This document shows, piece by piece, positions 16,936 through 25,541 of a stretch of 64,000 bases of DNA. Made by a program: the position numbers and the translations under genes. The notes under the pieces were generated by a model that saw only the letters and a list, made by a program, of their open reading frames with translations, made no database searches and was not told the origin of the DNA. The first letter of the stretch is position 1, and the number at the start of each line of letters is the position of its first letter. Source of the DNA: Ruoffia tabacinasalis (GTDB lineage: Bacteria > Bacillota > Bacilli > Lactobacillales > Aerococcaceae); the NCBI RefSeq assembly GCF_042652985.1, contig NZ_JBHSHQ010000016.1:36097-100096 (forward strand). The letters are read 5' to 3'.

Positions 16936-17096
16936 TGGTTTGAATTATTAAGATGTGAATATTACTAAAAGGCTTTAAATAAAAGTTATTAACATGTTGA
17001 TAACTATGAAAAAGGCTGAGAATTTGGTATGATTTATATACTTGTATTTAAGAGTGAATCGAGTAGAATATAGAAATGAAGAAAGAAGGTGAACCG

Positions 17097-18476
17097 TTGG
17101 AAAATAAACCAATGGATAGACAACTACCATATAATATAGAAGCTGAACAATCAGTGCTCGGCGCATTACTTATCAATCCTATTAAAGTAGGAACGGTTCA
17201 ATCAATTATTGAGGAAGATGACTTTTATTTACGTAAACACCGCATTATCTTTAATGCGATGGCGAATATCTTCGATTCACCTGATTATGAACTTGATGCC
17301 ATCACCTTAATTGATCGACTTACGAGTTATGGAGAAATTGAAAATGTAGGTGGCCATGATTATATAATTGAGTTAACCCAAACAGCACCAACAGCTGTAA
17401 ACGTTGACCATTATGCAAAGATAGTAAAAGATAAATCAATCTTACGTAGTTTAATCTCAGCTAGTACACAAATAAGCCAGACGGCTTATGAAGAAGGTGA
17501 TGAGATTTCTAATATCATCGAAAAAAGTGAGAAACTTATCTTATCAATTGGTGAAGGGAAGAATAATGACGGACCTGTCTCTATACGCTCGTTAATTTCA
17601 GATGCATTTGAGAACATTGTTCGATTATCGGAAGAGAAAAGAGACGTTGTTGGTTTACCAACAGGTTATATCGACTTAGATAAATTAACGAGTGGTTTCC
17701 AACCAGACCAATTGATTATTCTAGCTGCGAGACCATCCGTAGGTAAAACAGCCTTTGCTTTAAACATTGCCCAAAACGTTGCCACGAAATCTAAAATACC
17801 TGTTGTAATATTCTCACTAGAGATGGGTGCATTAGATTTAGTAAACCGTATTATTTGTGCGGAAGGTAATATACATGCATCTAATTTACGTACAGGACAA
17901 CTTACCAATGATGAATGGAATAGTTTCACGGTGGCTACAAACACACTTAAAGATGCACCGATCTTTATTGATGATACAGCAGGGATTAAAGTGTCTGAAA
18001 TTCGTGCGAAAAGTAGACGATTAAAACAAGAAAATCCAGATTTAGGTCTGATTGTGATTGACTATCTTCAATTAATTGAAGGATCCGGTGGCGAAAGTCG
18101 TCAGCAAGAAGTATCTGAAATTTCTCGTCAATTGAAGAAATTAGCCAAAGAATTAGGCGTACCTGTCATTGCACTGTCTCAATTATCTCGTGGTGTGGAA
18201 CACCGTCAGAATAAACGACCTATCTTAAGTGATATTCGTGAGTCTGGATCGATTGAGCAAGATGCGGATATCGTTGCCTTCTTATACCGTGAGGATTATC
18301 ACCAACAAGAAGGTGATGAAGAACCAGTTCAAGATGATGATCTGCCTGATAATACTGTTGAGGTTATCTTAGCTAAGAACCGTGCAGGAGCTAGAGATAC
18401 GGTTCGCTTATTATTTAAAAAGGAATATAATAAATTCTCAAGTCTTTCATTTGTACCCGAACCACCCATGATGTAA
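17097..18476 (+). CDS. dnaC: Replicative DNA helicase (DnaB type, called DnaC in Bacillus)
   Basis: This hexameric 5'-3' helicase unwinds DNA ahead of the replisome. Its N-terminal primase-interaction domain starts PYNIEAEQSVLGALLI. The RecA-like motor has Walker A AARPSVGKTAFALNIA, Walker B LIVIDYLQLIEG, and the ends ALSQLSRGVEHRQNKRP and DIRESGSIEQDADIV. I start at TTG 17097, placed 7-8 bases after AGAAGGTG (459 residues). An upstream in-frame ATG at 17076 would put that ribosome binding site inside the gene; ATG 17112 is another option. gdpP-rplI-dnaC is a conserved cluster. Confidence 0.95.
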   Translation: MENKPMDRQLPYNIEAEQSVLGALLINPIKVGTVQSIIEEDDFYLRKHRIIFNAMANIFDSPDYELDAITLIDRLTSYGEIENVGGHDYIIELTQTAPTAVNVDHYAKIVKDKSILRSLISASTQISQTAYEEGDEISNIIEKSEKLILSIGEGKNNDGPVSIRSLISDAFENIVRLSEEKRDVVGLPTGYIDLDKLTSGFQPDQLIILAARPSVGKTAFALNIAQNVATKSKIPVVIFSLEMGALDLVNRIICAEGNIHASNLRTGQLTNDEWNSFTVATNTLKDAPIFIDDTAGIKVSEIRAKSRRLKQENPDLGLIVIDYLQLIEGSGGESRQQEVSEISRQLKKLAKELGVPVIALSQLSRGVEHRQNKRPILSDIRESGSIEQDADIVAFLYREDYHQQEGDEEPVQDDDLPDNTVEVILAKNRAGARDTVRLLFKKEYNKFSSLSFVPEPPMM

Positions 18477-18485
18477 CTTACAATG

Positions 18486-18520
18486 AACTCTTTCTAAATT
18501 TAATTAGAAAGAGTTTTTTT
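18486..18520 (+). terminator. Terminator after dnaC
   Basis: AACTCTTTCTAA (18486-18497) pairs perfectly with TTAGAAAGAGTT (18504-18515), followed by T7. Confidence 0.88.
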
Positions 18521-18602
18521 GTGTTTAACTCGATTAAAGTGGCGATTAATCAGTTTAACCACTATTTAAATAGGTGTGTAAAGTAGTAAAAACCCGAATA
18601 TA

Positions 18603-18618
18603 TGTTCCATGTGAAACT
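18603..18618. promoter_or_regulatory. parS-like site upstream of the metalloprotease gene
   Basis: TGTTCCATGTGAAACT matches the parS consensus except at position 8 (T for C) and position 16 (T for A). It is intergenic and is the fourth such site in 5.3 kb. Confidence 0.5.
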
Positions 18619-18715
18619 TTATGGTGGGAACATGCGTTCTTTTTGTTATTCCTTTCTCTTTAAGCTGGTTTGTATTAAACTTATAATATATTACATTGAA
18701 AGCGGAGGTAACAAT

Positions 18716-20053
18716 ATGGAGACGGTCGAAAAGAATCATCATGATGTTGTAAGCAAGTTAAAATTGAACACTTTAACTCTTCTATCTTTTTTTATTGTGT
18801 TATTTGCTTTACCAGTTAGTACGAATGCTACTACAATTGAGTCTCTTGATAGCATAGACTATACTCAAGCTGATCACACACAAGTAGTTGAAGCTGAACC
18901 TGTTGATGAAGCCATATACGAAAATATAGATACTGATACAACTATTTATCCTCAAAGTGACTATACGTTGATTGAAGCTGAATTGCCAAGTGATCAAGTA
19001 TCAATTAATGAAGACAATTTATTTACTGATGAAGCTCTACTGCCATTTGCTCAGACGGATGAAGTTTATAATTTCGTTCACTTTAATGCGTATAAAGATA
19101 CATATAGAGATATAGCCACTTATATTTCATATTACATCTATTATTCGGCTGATCCAGAAGATCATTACTTAGTCGCACCGATGAATTTAACTGCTGACGT
19201 CGTCGATTTATACAATTATAGTGATTTAATCGCAATGCAACGCTTAGATATTAATCATAAGCTTAGACAAATTTATTATAATGAATATTCCGAGGATTTA
19301 GTTGAACGTTACGAATTAAAACAAATGATTCCGACTTCAGTTTATGCCGATGCTAAAGCTTCAATGTTACGTGCCGAGGAATTATATAGCCAAGTTGATC
19401 CGGAAAGTGCCGATTATGATTTAGCTACCGAAGTGATTGAGATTGCTAGAGAAGAATTTAGTATCTTTACCAACAAATATAATAATGGGCATTTAGAAGA
19501 GCCAGTTTTACATTATTTTATCTCTGATCAAATTGAAGATGAGGCTGTTTTAGAAGAAAATATCGCTTCGATTGAAGAGATAGTTGAAACATTGCCAAGT
19601 GAAATTAAACGTCGACTTTCGAATATTTATGTCTTAGCGGAATATGAAATGCCACCTTCAGAAACACCAGGCTTTACTTTACATGGTTTAGCTAAGGATG
19701 ATGGGACTGTATATTTTGTAGGGGATAAACCCATTTATAAAAATCTAATTTATCATGAGTTTGGTCATACATTAGATTTTGCTAGTTATGCATTAATCGA
19801 TTGGGATGAAGAGTCTGAAGATTCTTGGTCAACGCAAGATGATTGGCAGGCCATTTATGAAAGTGAATGGGCAGATGAGGAGTCTTATTACAATTCAACC
19901 ATTGAATCATTTGCAGAAGGCTTTGGTGTGTATTCACTGAAGTATTTCTTAGATGAAGAACCCGATTTATCGGCTTATCCAGATAGTTCGCTTGAAGATA
20001 GACCTGAGACAGTTGCATACTTTGACCAGTTGTTCGAAACATTAGACTACTAA
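18716..20053 (+). CDS. Secreted zinc metalloprotease, ATLF / Pro-Pro endopeptidase (M34) type
   Basis: The 445-residue protein has a signal peptide (charged start, hydrophobic NTLTLLSFFIVLFALPVSTNA, probable cleavage near residue 40) followed by an acidic region. A C-terminal zinc protease domain carries HEFGH at residues 347-351 in NLIYHEFGHTLDFASYALI and the downstream glutamate motif ESFAEGFGVYS (Glu401 the likely third ligand). HExGHxxD plus FAExF is the pattern of the anthrax-lethal-factor-like/PPEP family (C. difficile Zmp1), whose members cut after Pro-Pro in surface proteins. The start is the ATG after GCGGAGGT (18702-18709). It converges on an LPXTG wall-protein gene. Family assignment is by motif; substrate is unknown. 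Confidence 0.75.
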   Translation: METVEKNHHDVVSKLKLNTLTLLSFFIVLFALPVSTNATTIESLDSIDYTQADHTQVVEAEPVDEAIYENIDTDTTIYPQSDYTLIEAELPSDQVSINEDNLFTDEALLPFAQTDEVYNFVHFNAYKDTYRDIATYISYYIYYSADPEDHYLVAPMNLTADVVDLYNYSDLIAMQRLDINHKLRQIYYNEYSEDLVERYELKQMIPTSVYADAKASMLRAEELYSQVDPESADYDLATEVIEIAREEFSIFTNKYNNGHLEEPVLHYFISDQIEDEAVLEENIASIEEIVETLPSEIKRRLSNIYVLAEYEMPPSETPGFTLHGLAKDDGTVYFVGDKPIYKNLIYHEFGHTLDFASYALIDWDEESEDSWSTQDDWQAIYESEWADEESYYNSTIESFAEGFGVYSLKYFLDEEPDLSAYPDSSLEDRPETVAYFDQLFETLDY

Positions 20054-20073
20054 ACAAATGAGTAAACAAAAAT

Positions 20074-20117
20074 ACCCTAAGCACTCTTTAGTCTCTCAAC
20101 TATAGAGTGCTTAGGGT
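20074..20117. terminator. Two-way terminator between the metalloprotease and LPXTG genes
   Basis: ACCCTAAGCACTCT (20074-20087) pairs perfectly with AGAGTGCTTAGGGT (20104-20117), with A/T-rich flanks on both sides. It serves two convergent genes. Confidence 0.8.
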
Positions 20118-20148
20118 TTATTTAATTCTATTTATCTATCGATTTGTC

Positions 20149-22194
20149 TTAGTTATTATGACGACGTCCAGAGATGAATAAGTAAATACCTCCACCGATT
20201 AAAGCTAATGCAGCTACAATAATAAGCCAAATTGAACTATTTTCACCAGTGTTTGGTAAGTTTTCTTCATTCTCTTCTACGGATGAACTGATAGATACAT
20301 CAACACTTGATGATTCTTCATTGTCATCACTTGAAGGTGTTTGAGAACCACCACCGTTGACTACATCTGGATATCTTTCAGTTAAGTAATTAGTTACATC
20401 TACATAATTCACTTCACCAGATTCATTCGGTTGAACAGCCCATAGAATATCTTCAAATTGCATTTGATCAACTTGATCTTGAGTGATAGTTGTATTTTGA
20501 ATGATGTTGTTTTTAGCTTCAACAACTAAATCATTAAACATGTCTGGATACATTGTTACTAACTGTTGGAAAATGTAGCTAGGTACTTTTGCATCAGCAT
20601 TCTTAGCTTCATTGTACCATTCAGCGAATGTACGATCACTAAATTCATTCAAGATAGCATCTGTTGTTGGTGTTTGATTAACGACAGCTTCACGAACAGG
20701 AGTAATTGCACTTGCTAATTGATCATCACTGAAATTCACGTAACCAGCAATTACAATTTCATCGCGTAAAGCAGTTAATTCTTCTGAAGAAGTACTTTCA
20801 GTTGAAAGTCCCAGTCTATCCATCAAACTAGTAATATGTTCATCACTAAATTGATTTAATTGTTCCATCGTTAAATCAGTTTGACCGACTAATTCTTCAC
20901 GGTAAATATCTAAATCACTTGCTAGTTCGGATTCACTTGAGTCAGATGATTCTTCTTCATCAGAGGATTCCTCATCAGAAGACTCTTCATCGGATGATTC
21001 TTCGCTTGAAGAACTTTCATCTGAAGATGTTTCTGCATCATCAACAGTAATACCGTAATTTTCTTGCATTGCTAAAGCTAAGGCTTCCATGTCTTCTGCG
21101 TTATTTTCTTGGAAGACTGAAAATTCTTGCCATAGTAATTCAGCATCAGGTACTTCTAATAACTCTTCTTCATTTAAGTTATAATCCGAAACTAAAGCGT
21201 CTCTAAAACGACTGGCTTCAGGACCGAAGACTTCTGGGTTATCGTATACAGCTGTGTTATAAGCTCCACCAATATCAGTACCTGCTTGATTTCCTTCACC
21301 TACCATACTTACTAAGTAAATGTCATCAAGTTGGTCTAATTGTTCTTGAGTTGCAGGTGTTGATTCAATGAATGCTTCACGAATCTTAGTAGCAACTGAA
21401 CCGACCTGTTCATCGGTAAAGATTTCAGGATTTAATTCGATGATTTGGTCGCGGACAATGTCCATCGTTTCTTGAGCATAATCTCCATTTTCAGCAGTTG
21501 TTTTAATCGGTGCTAATTCTTCCTCAGTGAATTGACTGAATTGCTCTTCTGTAATATCAGTATATTCCAAAATCGCTGCTTCAAATTCATCTTCAGGTGC
21601 TGGAGTTTCACCATTCCCATTGTCTTCGCCATTTTCTCTTTCAGTACGACGTTCGATGTAAGCATCACGTGCTTGGGTAATTTGTGGCACGATTGATTCA
21701 ACAGCAGCTTGCTCGTCATCGTTATTTTCTAACAATGCGTTCGTATACCATCCTAAGATGTCACTAGGTAAAGCCGTGTTTAAATCTGAATAGCTATATT
21801 CTGAATAAGTAGAAATAGCCTCTGCTGCTTCATTATAAGCTTGTAAGTCCTCACCTGTTAAAAGGTTTAATTGAGGGTAATCGATTGCTAACTGGTTATA
21901 CATTTCTAACCATACATCCAGTTCAGGATTCGATTCTGCTTCAGTATTTTTTGTAGTATATAAATCAACTAAATATTGATCCTCTACTTCTAATAATTGT
22001 TCTAAGTTAACAGGTTGAACGCCCGCTAAGTTATTTTTTATTTGAACGAGTAATTCTTGGTCCACCTCTGTTGTTGTTTCTTCTTGGGCATGAACGGTTT
22101 GACTCGTTGGTAGTAAAGCATTATTTCCAAGAGTAGTTCCTGCTCCGATTGCTAAAGCACATGTAGATACTAATAATAATTTTTTTAATCTCAT
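20149..22194 (-). CDS. LPXTG-anchored cell-wall surface protein with internal repeats
   Basis: The 681-residue exported protein has a signal peptide ending near VHAQEE. The C-terminal sorting signal is LPNTG, a hydrophobic helix (WLIIVAALALIGGGIYLFI) and the RRHNN tail, so sortase A should link it to peptidoglycan. The body is acidic and helical. Two ~170-residue units share a pattern (an xxEQLxQFxDE helix, FxDxQ...REA...TPxT, a later LW/ILW) and flank a Ser/Asp/Glu linker of ~35 residues. A more divergent third copy seems to lie at the N-terminus. A second Ser-rich stretch precedes LPNTG. I start at 22194 after GAGGAGGGC; an upstream ATG in frame lacks a ribosome binding site. No known adhesin domain is recognised; no Pro-Pro is present. 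Confidence 0.85.
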   Translation of the reverse strand: MRLKKLLLVSTCALAIGAGTTLGNNALLPTSQTVHAQEETTTEVDQELLVQIKNNLAGVQPVNLEQLLEVEDQYLVDLYTTKNTEAESNPELDVWLEMYNQLAIDYPQLNLLTGEDLQAYNEAAEAISTYSEYSYSDLNTALPSDILGWYTNALLENNDDEQAAVESIVPQITQARDAYIERRTERENGEDNGNGETPAPEDEFEAAILEYTDITEEQFSQFTEEELAPIKTTAENGDYAQETMDIVRDQIIELNPEIFTDEQVGSVATKIREAFIESTPATQEQLDQLDDIYLVSMVGEGNQAGTDIGGAYNTAVYDNPEVFGPEASRFRDALVSDYNLNEEELLEVPDAELLWQEFSVFQENNAEDMEALALAMQENYGITVDDAETSSDESSSSEESSDEESSDEESSDEEESSDSSESELASDLDIYREELVGQTDLTMEQLNQFSDEHITSLMDRLGLSTESTSSEELTALRDEIVIAGYVNFSDDQLASAITPVREAVVNQTPTTDAILNEFSDRTFAEWYNEAKNADAKVPSYIFQQLVTMYPDMFNDLVVEAKNNIIQNTTITQDQVDQMQFEDILWAVQPNESGEVNYVDVTNYLTERYPDVVNGGGSQTPSSDDNEESSSVDVSISSSVEENEENLPNTGENSSIWLIIVAALALIGGGIYLFISGRRHNN

Positions 22195-22312
22195 TTTGCG
22201 CCCTCCTCTATCTGTTAATTCCATCATACGCTGTAAATGTGAATTTTTATCGAAGGAAAAATGTGGAATTCGCCATTTATTTTGTGAATATTGTATTAAA
22301 TTTAAAACAAAA

Positions 22313-22344
22313 AAGAGCCAGAGGTTATATAACCACGGGCTCTT
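22313..22344 (-). terminator. Terminator after purA
   Basis: On the minus strand AAGAGCC (from 22344) pairs with GGCTCTT (to 22313) around an inner GGTTATATAACC palindrome, then a T-run. Confidence 0.82.
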
Positions 22345-22354
22345 AAAAGGGAGT

Positions 22355-23644
22355 TTATCCCCAAACGCTATCTAAAATCATTGTTTGTTCACGGTCAGGA
22401 CCAACAGATAAAGTTGCAATCTTAACTCCAACTAATTCACTGATGCGACGAACGTAGTTACGTGCATTTTGTGGTAAGTCTTCTAAAGATTTTGCACCTG
22501 TGATATCTTCTGTCCAACCAGGTAATTCTTCGTAAACTGGCGTACAGTCAGCTAGAACTTTTAAACTTGCTGGGTAATATTCAATACGTTCACCAGCAGA
22601 AGTTTCGTAAGCAGTACAAATCTTAACTGTCTCTAAACCAGTCAATACGTCGATTGAGTTTAATGATAGATTTGTAATACCTGATACTCGGCGTGAGTGA
22701 CGCATAACAACTGAATCAAACCAACCAACACGACGTGGACGCCCTGTAGTTGTTCCGTATTCTCTACCTACTTCACGAATTTGTTCTCCAACTTCATCAA
22801 ACAATTCTGTTGGGAATGGTCCATCTCCTACACGTGATGTATAAGCTTTACATACACCAACGACTGTATCAATTTTTGATGGTCCTACTCCACTACCAAT
22901 CGTTACCCCACCAGCTACTGGGTTTGAAGAAGTAACGAATGGATATGTACCTTGATCGATATCTAACATGACACCTTGAGCACCTTCGAATAATACACGT
23001 TTACCTTCATCAATCGCATCGTTTAAAATGACTGATGTATCAGTAACATACTTCGCAATTTCTTGACCATATGCGTAGTATTCTTCGAAAATTTCTTCAA
23101 AAGATAAAGGTGAATTGTCATAAACACGCTCGAATAATTTATTCTTTTCAGCTAAGTTTACTTCTAAACGCTCTTTAAAGATTTCTTTATCTAATAAATC
23201 AGCAATACGGATTCCAACACGAGCAGCTTTATCCATGTAAGCTGGGCCAATCCCTTTAATCGTTGTTCCGATTTTGTTATCACCTTTAGAATCTTCTTGA
23301 AGTTGATCCATTAAGATGTGGTAAGGCAAGATAACATGAGCGCGTGAAGAAATACGTAAACTACTTGTATCAACACCTTCATCTGCTAAATAGTTCAATT
23401 CTTTAACAATTGACTTTGGATTCACGACAACACCGTTTCCGATAACACTGATTTTACTATTATCAAAAATACCTGAAGGGATTAAGTGTAATTTAAATGT
23501 TTCACCATCAAATTGAATCGTATGCCCTGCATTGTCTCCACCTTGATAACGTGCAATTACTTCAGCGTTATTACTTAGAAAGTCAGTAATTTTACCTTTA
23601 CCTTCGTCTCCCCATTGTGTTCCTACAACTACTACTGATGTCAT
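22355..23644 (-). CDS. purA: Adenylosuccinate synthetase
   Basis: PurA joins IMP and aspartate with GTP to give adenylosuccinate, the first committed step to AMP. The 429 residues include the P-loop-like GTQWGDEGKGK(I)TD at 8-20, YQGGDNAGHTI with the catalytic His, the conserved GIGPAYMDKAAR, TTTGRPRRVGWFD and the C-terminal SVGPDREQTM. GGAGATCTAAC before the ATG gives the ribosome binding site. It is monocistronic by position, with its own terminator. A TATAAT in the upstream leader (about 23730) suggests a promoter; I see no PurR box or purine riboswitch. Confidence 0.97.
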   Translation of the reverse strand: MTSVVVVGTQWGDEGKGKITDFLSNNAEVIARYQGGDNAGHTIQFDGETFKLHLIPSGIFDNSKISVIGNGVVVNPKSIVKELNYLADEGVDTSSLRISSRAHVILPYHILMDQLQEDSKGDNKIGTTIKGIGPAYMDKAARVGIRIADLLDKEIFKERLEVNLAEKNKLFERVYDNSPLSFEEIFEEYYAYGQEIAKYVTDTSVILNDAIDEGKRVLFEGAQGVMLDIDQGTYPFVTSSNPVAGGVTIGSGVGPSKIDTVVGVCKAYTSRVGDGPFPTELFDEVGEQIREVGREYGTTTGRPRRVGWFDSVVMRHSRRVSGITNLSLNSIDVLTGLETVKICTAYETSAGERIEYYPASLKVLADCTPVYEELPGWTEDITGAKSLEDLPQNARNYVRRISELVGVKIATLSVGPDREQTMILDSVWG

Positions 23645-23954
23645 TGTTAGATCTCCTTTTTATATAATAATATTTCAATCATGAATACAATATGTCTCCA
23701 CGCGATACATAACATCCCGTCTCCTATATTATACCTTATTATCTGTGCAACGTCTTTCGCTAATTCAGTTGAGCAGATGAGATTGAATAATATTTCGCCA
23801 TCAATCATAACATTGATGGCGTATTTATCTCAAAGTCTAATAATATCATAATGCCTATAACAATAAAACAAGCAAATGTTGTTACTCAATAAATCACTTG
23901 TAAAAAAAGAAACATCCATCCCAATTTTTTGGAATGGATGTTAGATTATTTAAA
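23645..23954. other. Intergenic region: purA leader and two hairpins
   Basis: This gap between purA and the peptidase gene (both leftward) holds no gene. It contains a probable purA -10 element (TATAAT on the minus strand near 23730), a perfect 10-bp inverted repeat (23796-23805 with 23812-23821, 6-base loop) without a clear T-run, and the peptidase terminator (23911-23942). Confidence 0.5.
23911..23942 (-). terminator. Terminator of the C39-like peptidase gene
   Basis: On the minus strand a 14-bp stem (AACATCCATTCCAA with TTGGGATGGATGTT, one G-U pair) is followed by TCTTTTTTT. Confidence 0.85.
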
Positions 23955-24902
23955 TTATTTTGAGAAAGACCAGTAATTGATTCCTTCTGCGAGTAACACT
24001 TCTTCATCAATGCCTTGGATACTATACATTTTTTGAGCATCATCATTTGGATCATTGACGTAGACTTGACCGTTTTCGTAGCCACGAATGACAATTATGT
24101 GACCAACTTCTGTAAAGAAGCCTGGTACGACAGAGGCAACAATTAATTCACCGTTGTTTACAGCTTCCATTGCGCTATAGAAATCATTTCCATAGTTATA
24201 AAAGTCGTAATTATGTTCAACCGCAAAATCATGGAAGATTTGCCAAGATGTTCCGGCATTATCTACCCAATATTTTTCCTCGCTCCATTCAAGTATTTCT
24301 TTTGGATTCACTTCACGATTCTCAAAAGCAGCATGAACCATGGCTAGAGACAGGATTGCACAGCCATTTTCACCCAGTTGTTGGGTTGTATTACTTCCGT
24401 ATTTTTCTGTTCGCCAGTTCGCATCTTTTTGTAGATACAATGGAACATCAATTTGGTTTCCAGTTGCAGCAGCTGTGTTTTCTGCTGGATAATCTGGTAA
24501 GAATAAGTAACCAAGTTCTTCCACATCAAGATCATTTGCATGGATGGCCGCAAGAATCTCGTCTTGGGCTTGAATTAAGTTTCCATCAAATTCTGTTTGG
24601 GTTAATTCAGCAATCGTTTCTTCCATTGCTTTATCTTTAGGCGAGTATGTACTCAGTGTTTCTGCCAGAGTGGCTGGTACTTCGATGCTTTCATCGGGGA
24701 CACTTTCAGTCTGTTGAGAAACAACGGGCTCAGCTTGTAAAGAAATTAACTCTTCTTGAGTAGATTGTTGTTGGTGATCTGCGATAATTAAATTATTGTT
24801 CGCAGTTAATTTATTTAAAAGTATAATTAAACTTAAACAAATGGCAATGAATATAAGTGAGCCAATTGTTGCTATTGGCGTATAGTTACGCGTTTTTGGC
24901 AT
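23955..24902 (-). CDS. Membrane-anchored C39-like cysteine peptidase
   Basis: The 315-residue protein has an N-terminal membrane anchor (IATIGSLIFIAICLSLIILL, ~10-30) and a Ser/Glu-rich linker. The C-terminal domain is of the peptidase C39-like fold (C39_2). The catalytic Cys is in GENGCAILSLAMV (~210). His in GHIIVIRGYENGQV and Asp in YVNDPN (~280) complete the likely triad, and VPLYLQKDANW is the usual domain start. Such proteins in Gram-positives are surface-exposed; substrates are mostly unknown. I start at ATG 24902, after AAAGGAG (24911-24917). An upstream in-frame ATG (25034) would add 44 residues without a ribosome binding site. Confidence 0.82.
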   Translation of the reverse strand: MPKTRNYTPIATIGSLIFIAICLSLIILLNKLTANNNLIIADHQQQSTQEELISLQAEPVVSQQTESVPDESIEVPATLAETLSTYSPKDKAMEETIAELTQTEFDGNLIQAQDEILAAIHANDLDVEELGYLFLPDYPAENTAAATGNQIDVPLYLQKDANWRTEKYGSNTTQQLGENGCAILSLAMVHAAFENREVNPKEILEWSEEKYWVDNAGTSWQIFHDFAVEHNYDFYNYGNDFYSAMEAVNNGELIVASVVPGFFTEVGHIIVIRGYENGQVYVNDPNDDAQKMYSIQGIDEEVLLAEGINYWSFSK

Positions 24903-25089
24903 TTCAATAACTCCTTTACAAAAAAACATTTCTAAATGTATTCTAATATAAAAGAATACGCTAACTGACTCGAGAATACCATAGGAAATGTTGAATATTT
25001 GAATAAAGTAATGAAAGTTTAATACTCTGTTCATAATTGCAAAAGCTAAATGTCTTTATCACAACAATTAAAAGTATGAGATTCATTCA

Positions 25090-25120
25090 TGTGATATTTC
25101 TTTACAAATGGTGTTATAAT
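25090..25120 (+). promoter_or_regulatory. GlnR operator and glnR promoter
   Basis: TGTGATATTTCTTTACA (25090-25106) matches the GlnR/TnrA site TGTNA-N7-TNACA exactly. It overlaps the -35 region of a promoter with TATAAT at 25115-25120, giving autorepression of glnR-glnA when glutamine is plentiful. Confidence 0.75.
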
Positions 25121-25178
25121 ATGTTTGCGAGAGCTTTTTAATCATCGTATAATAATTTTCTAAGAGAGGAGAATGGTG

Positions 25179-25514
25179 ATGGCAAGAAAGGAATTTCGTA
25201 AGTCACTAGCAGTTTTTCCAATAGGTACGGTTATGGAGTTGACGGAGTTAACCGCTCGTCAAATTCGTTATTACGAAGAACAGGGTTTAATCGAGCCTCA
25301 ACGTAGTGAAACCAACCGTAGGCTATACTCTTTAAATGATGTCGATCGATTACTGGACATCATTGACCTAATGGATGAAGGCATGACAATTAAAGGTATT
25401 AAAAATAGATATCGCTTTAGTGACCGAGTATCTAAAAACTCAGTACCTCTAACTGACCAAGATGTGCGACGTATCTTAAGGGATGAACTAGATTTTCAAT
25501 CTAGATTCGAATAA
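25179..25514 (+). CDS. glnR: MerR-family repressor GlnR
   Basis: GlnR represses nitrogen genes when glutamine synthetase is feedback-inhibited. The 111-residue protein has the MerR winged helix (PIGTVMELTELTARQIRYYE, then EQGLIEPQRSETNRRLYS) and the short C-terminal tail typical of GlnR rather than a long coiled coil. I choose ATG 25179, 7 bases after AGAGAGGAG; two earlier in-frame starts (25173, 25176) are too close to it. It lies 27 bases before glnA in a two-gene operon with a GlnR operator in front. Confidence 0.92.
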   Translation: MARKEFRKSLAVFPIGTVMELTELTARQIRYYEEQGLIEPQRSETNRRLYSLNDVDRLLDIIDLMDEGMTIKGIKNRYRFSDRVSKNSVPLTDQDVRRILRDELDFQSRFE

Positions 25515-25541
25515 CCTATTAAAAGAGAGGATTTTGAAGCA

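Noticed and set aside
20149..22194. LPXTG protein as a classic PPEP substrate
   Set aside because: No Pro-Pro dipeptide in the predicted protein; pairing is kept only as a neighbourhood hint.
23645..23760. Purine riboswitch before purA
   Set aside because: No aptamer core recognisable; only a -10 element and an unstructured leader.
24170..24640. 156-codon ORF opposite the C39-like peptidase
   Set aside because: Fully antisense to a supported gene, no ribosome binding site and His/Leu-rich shadow composition.
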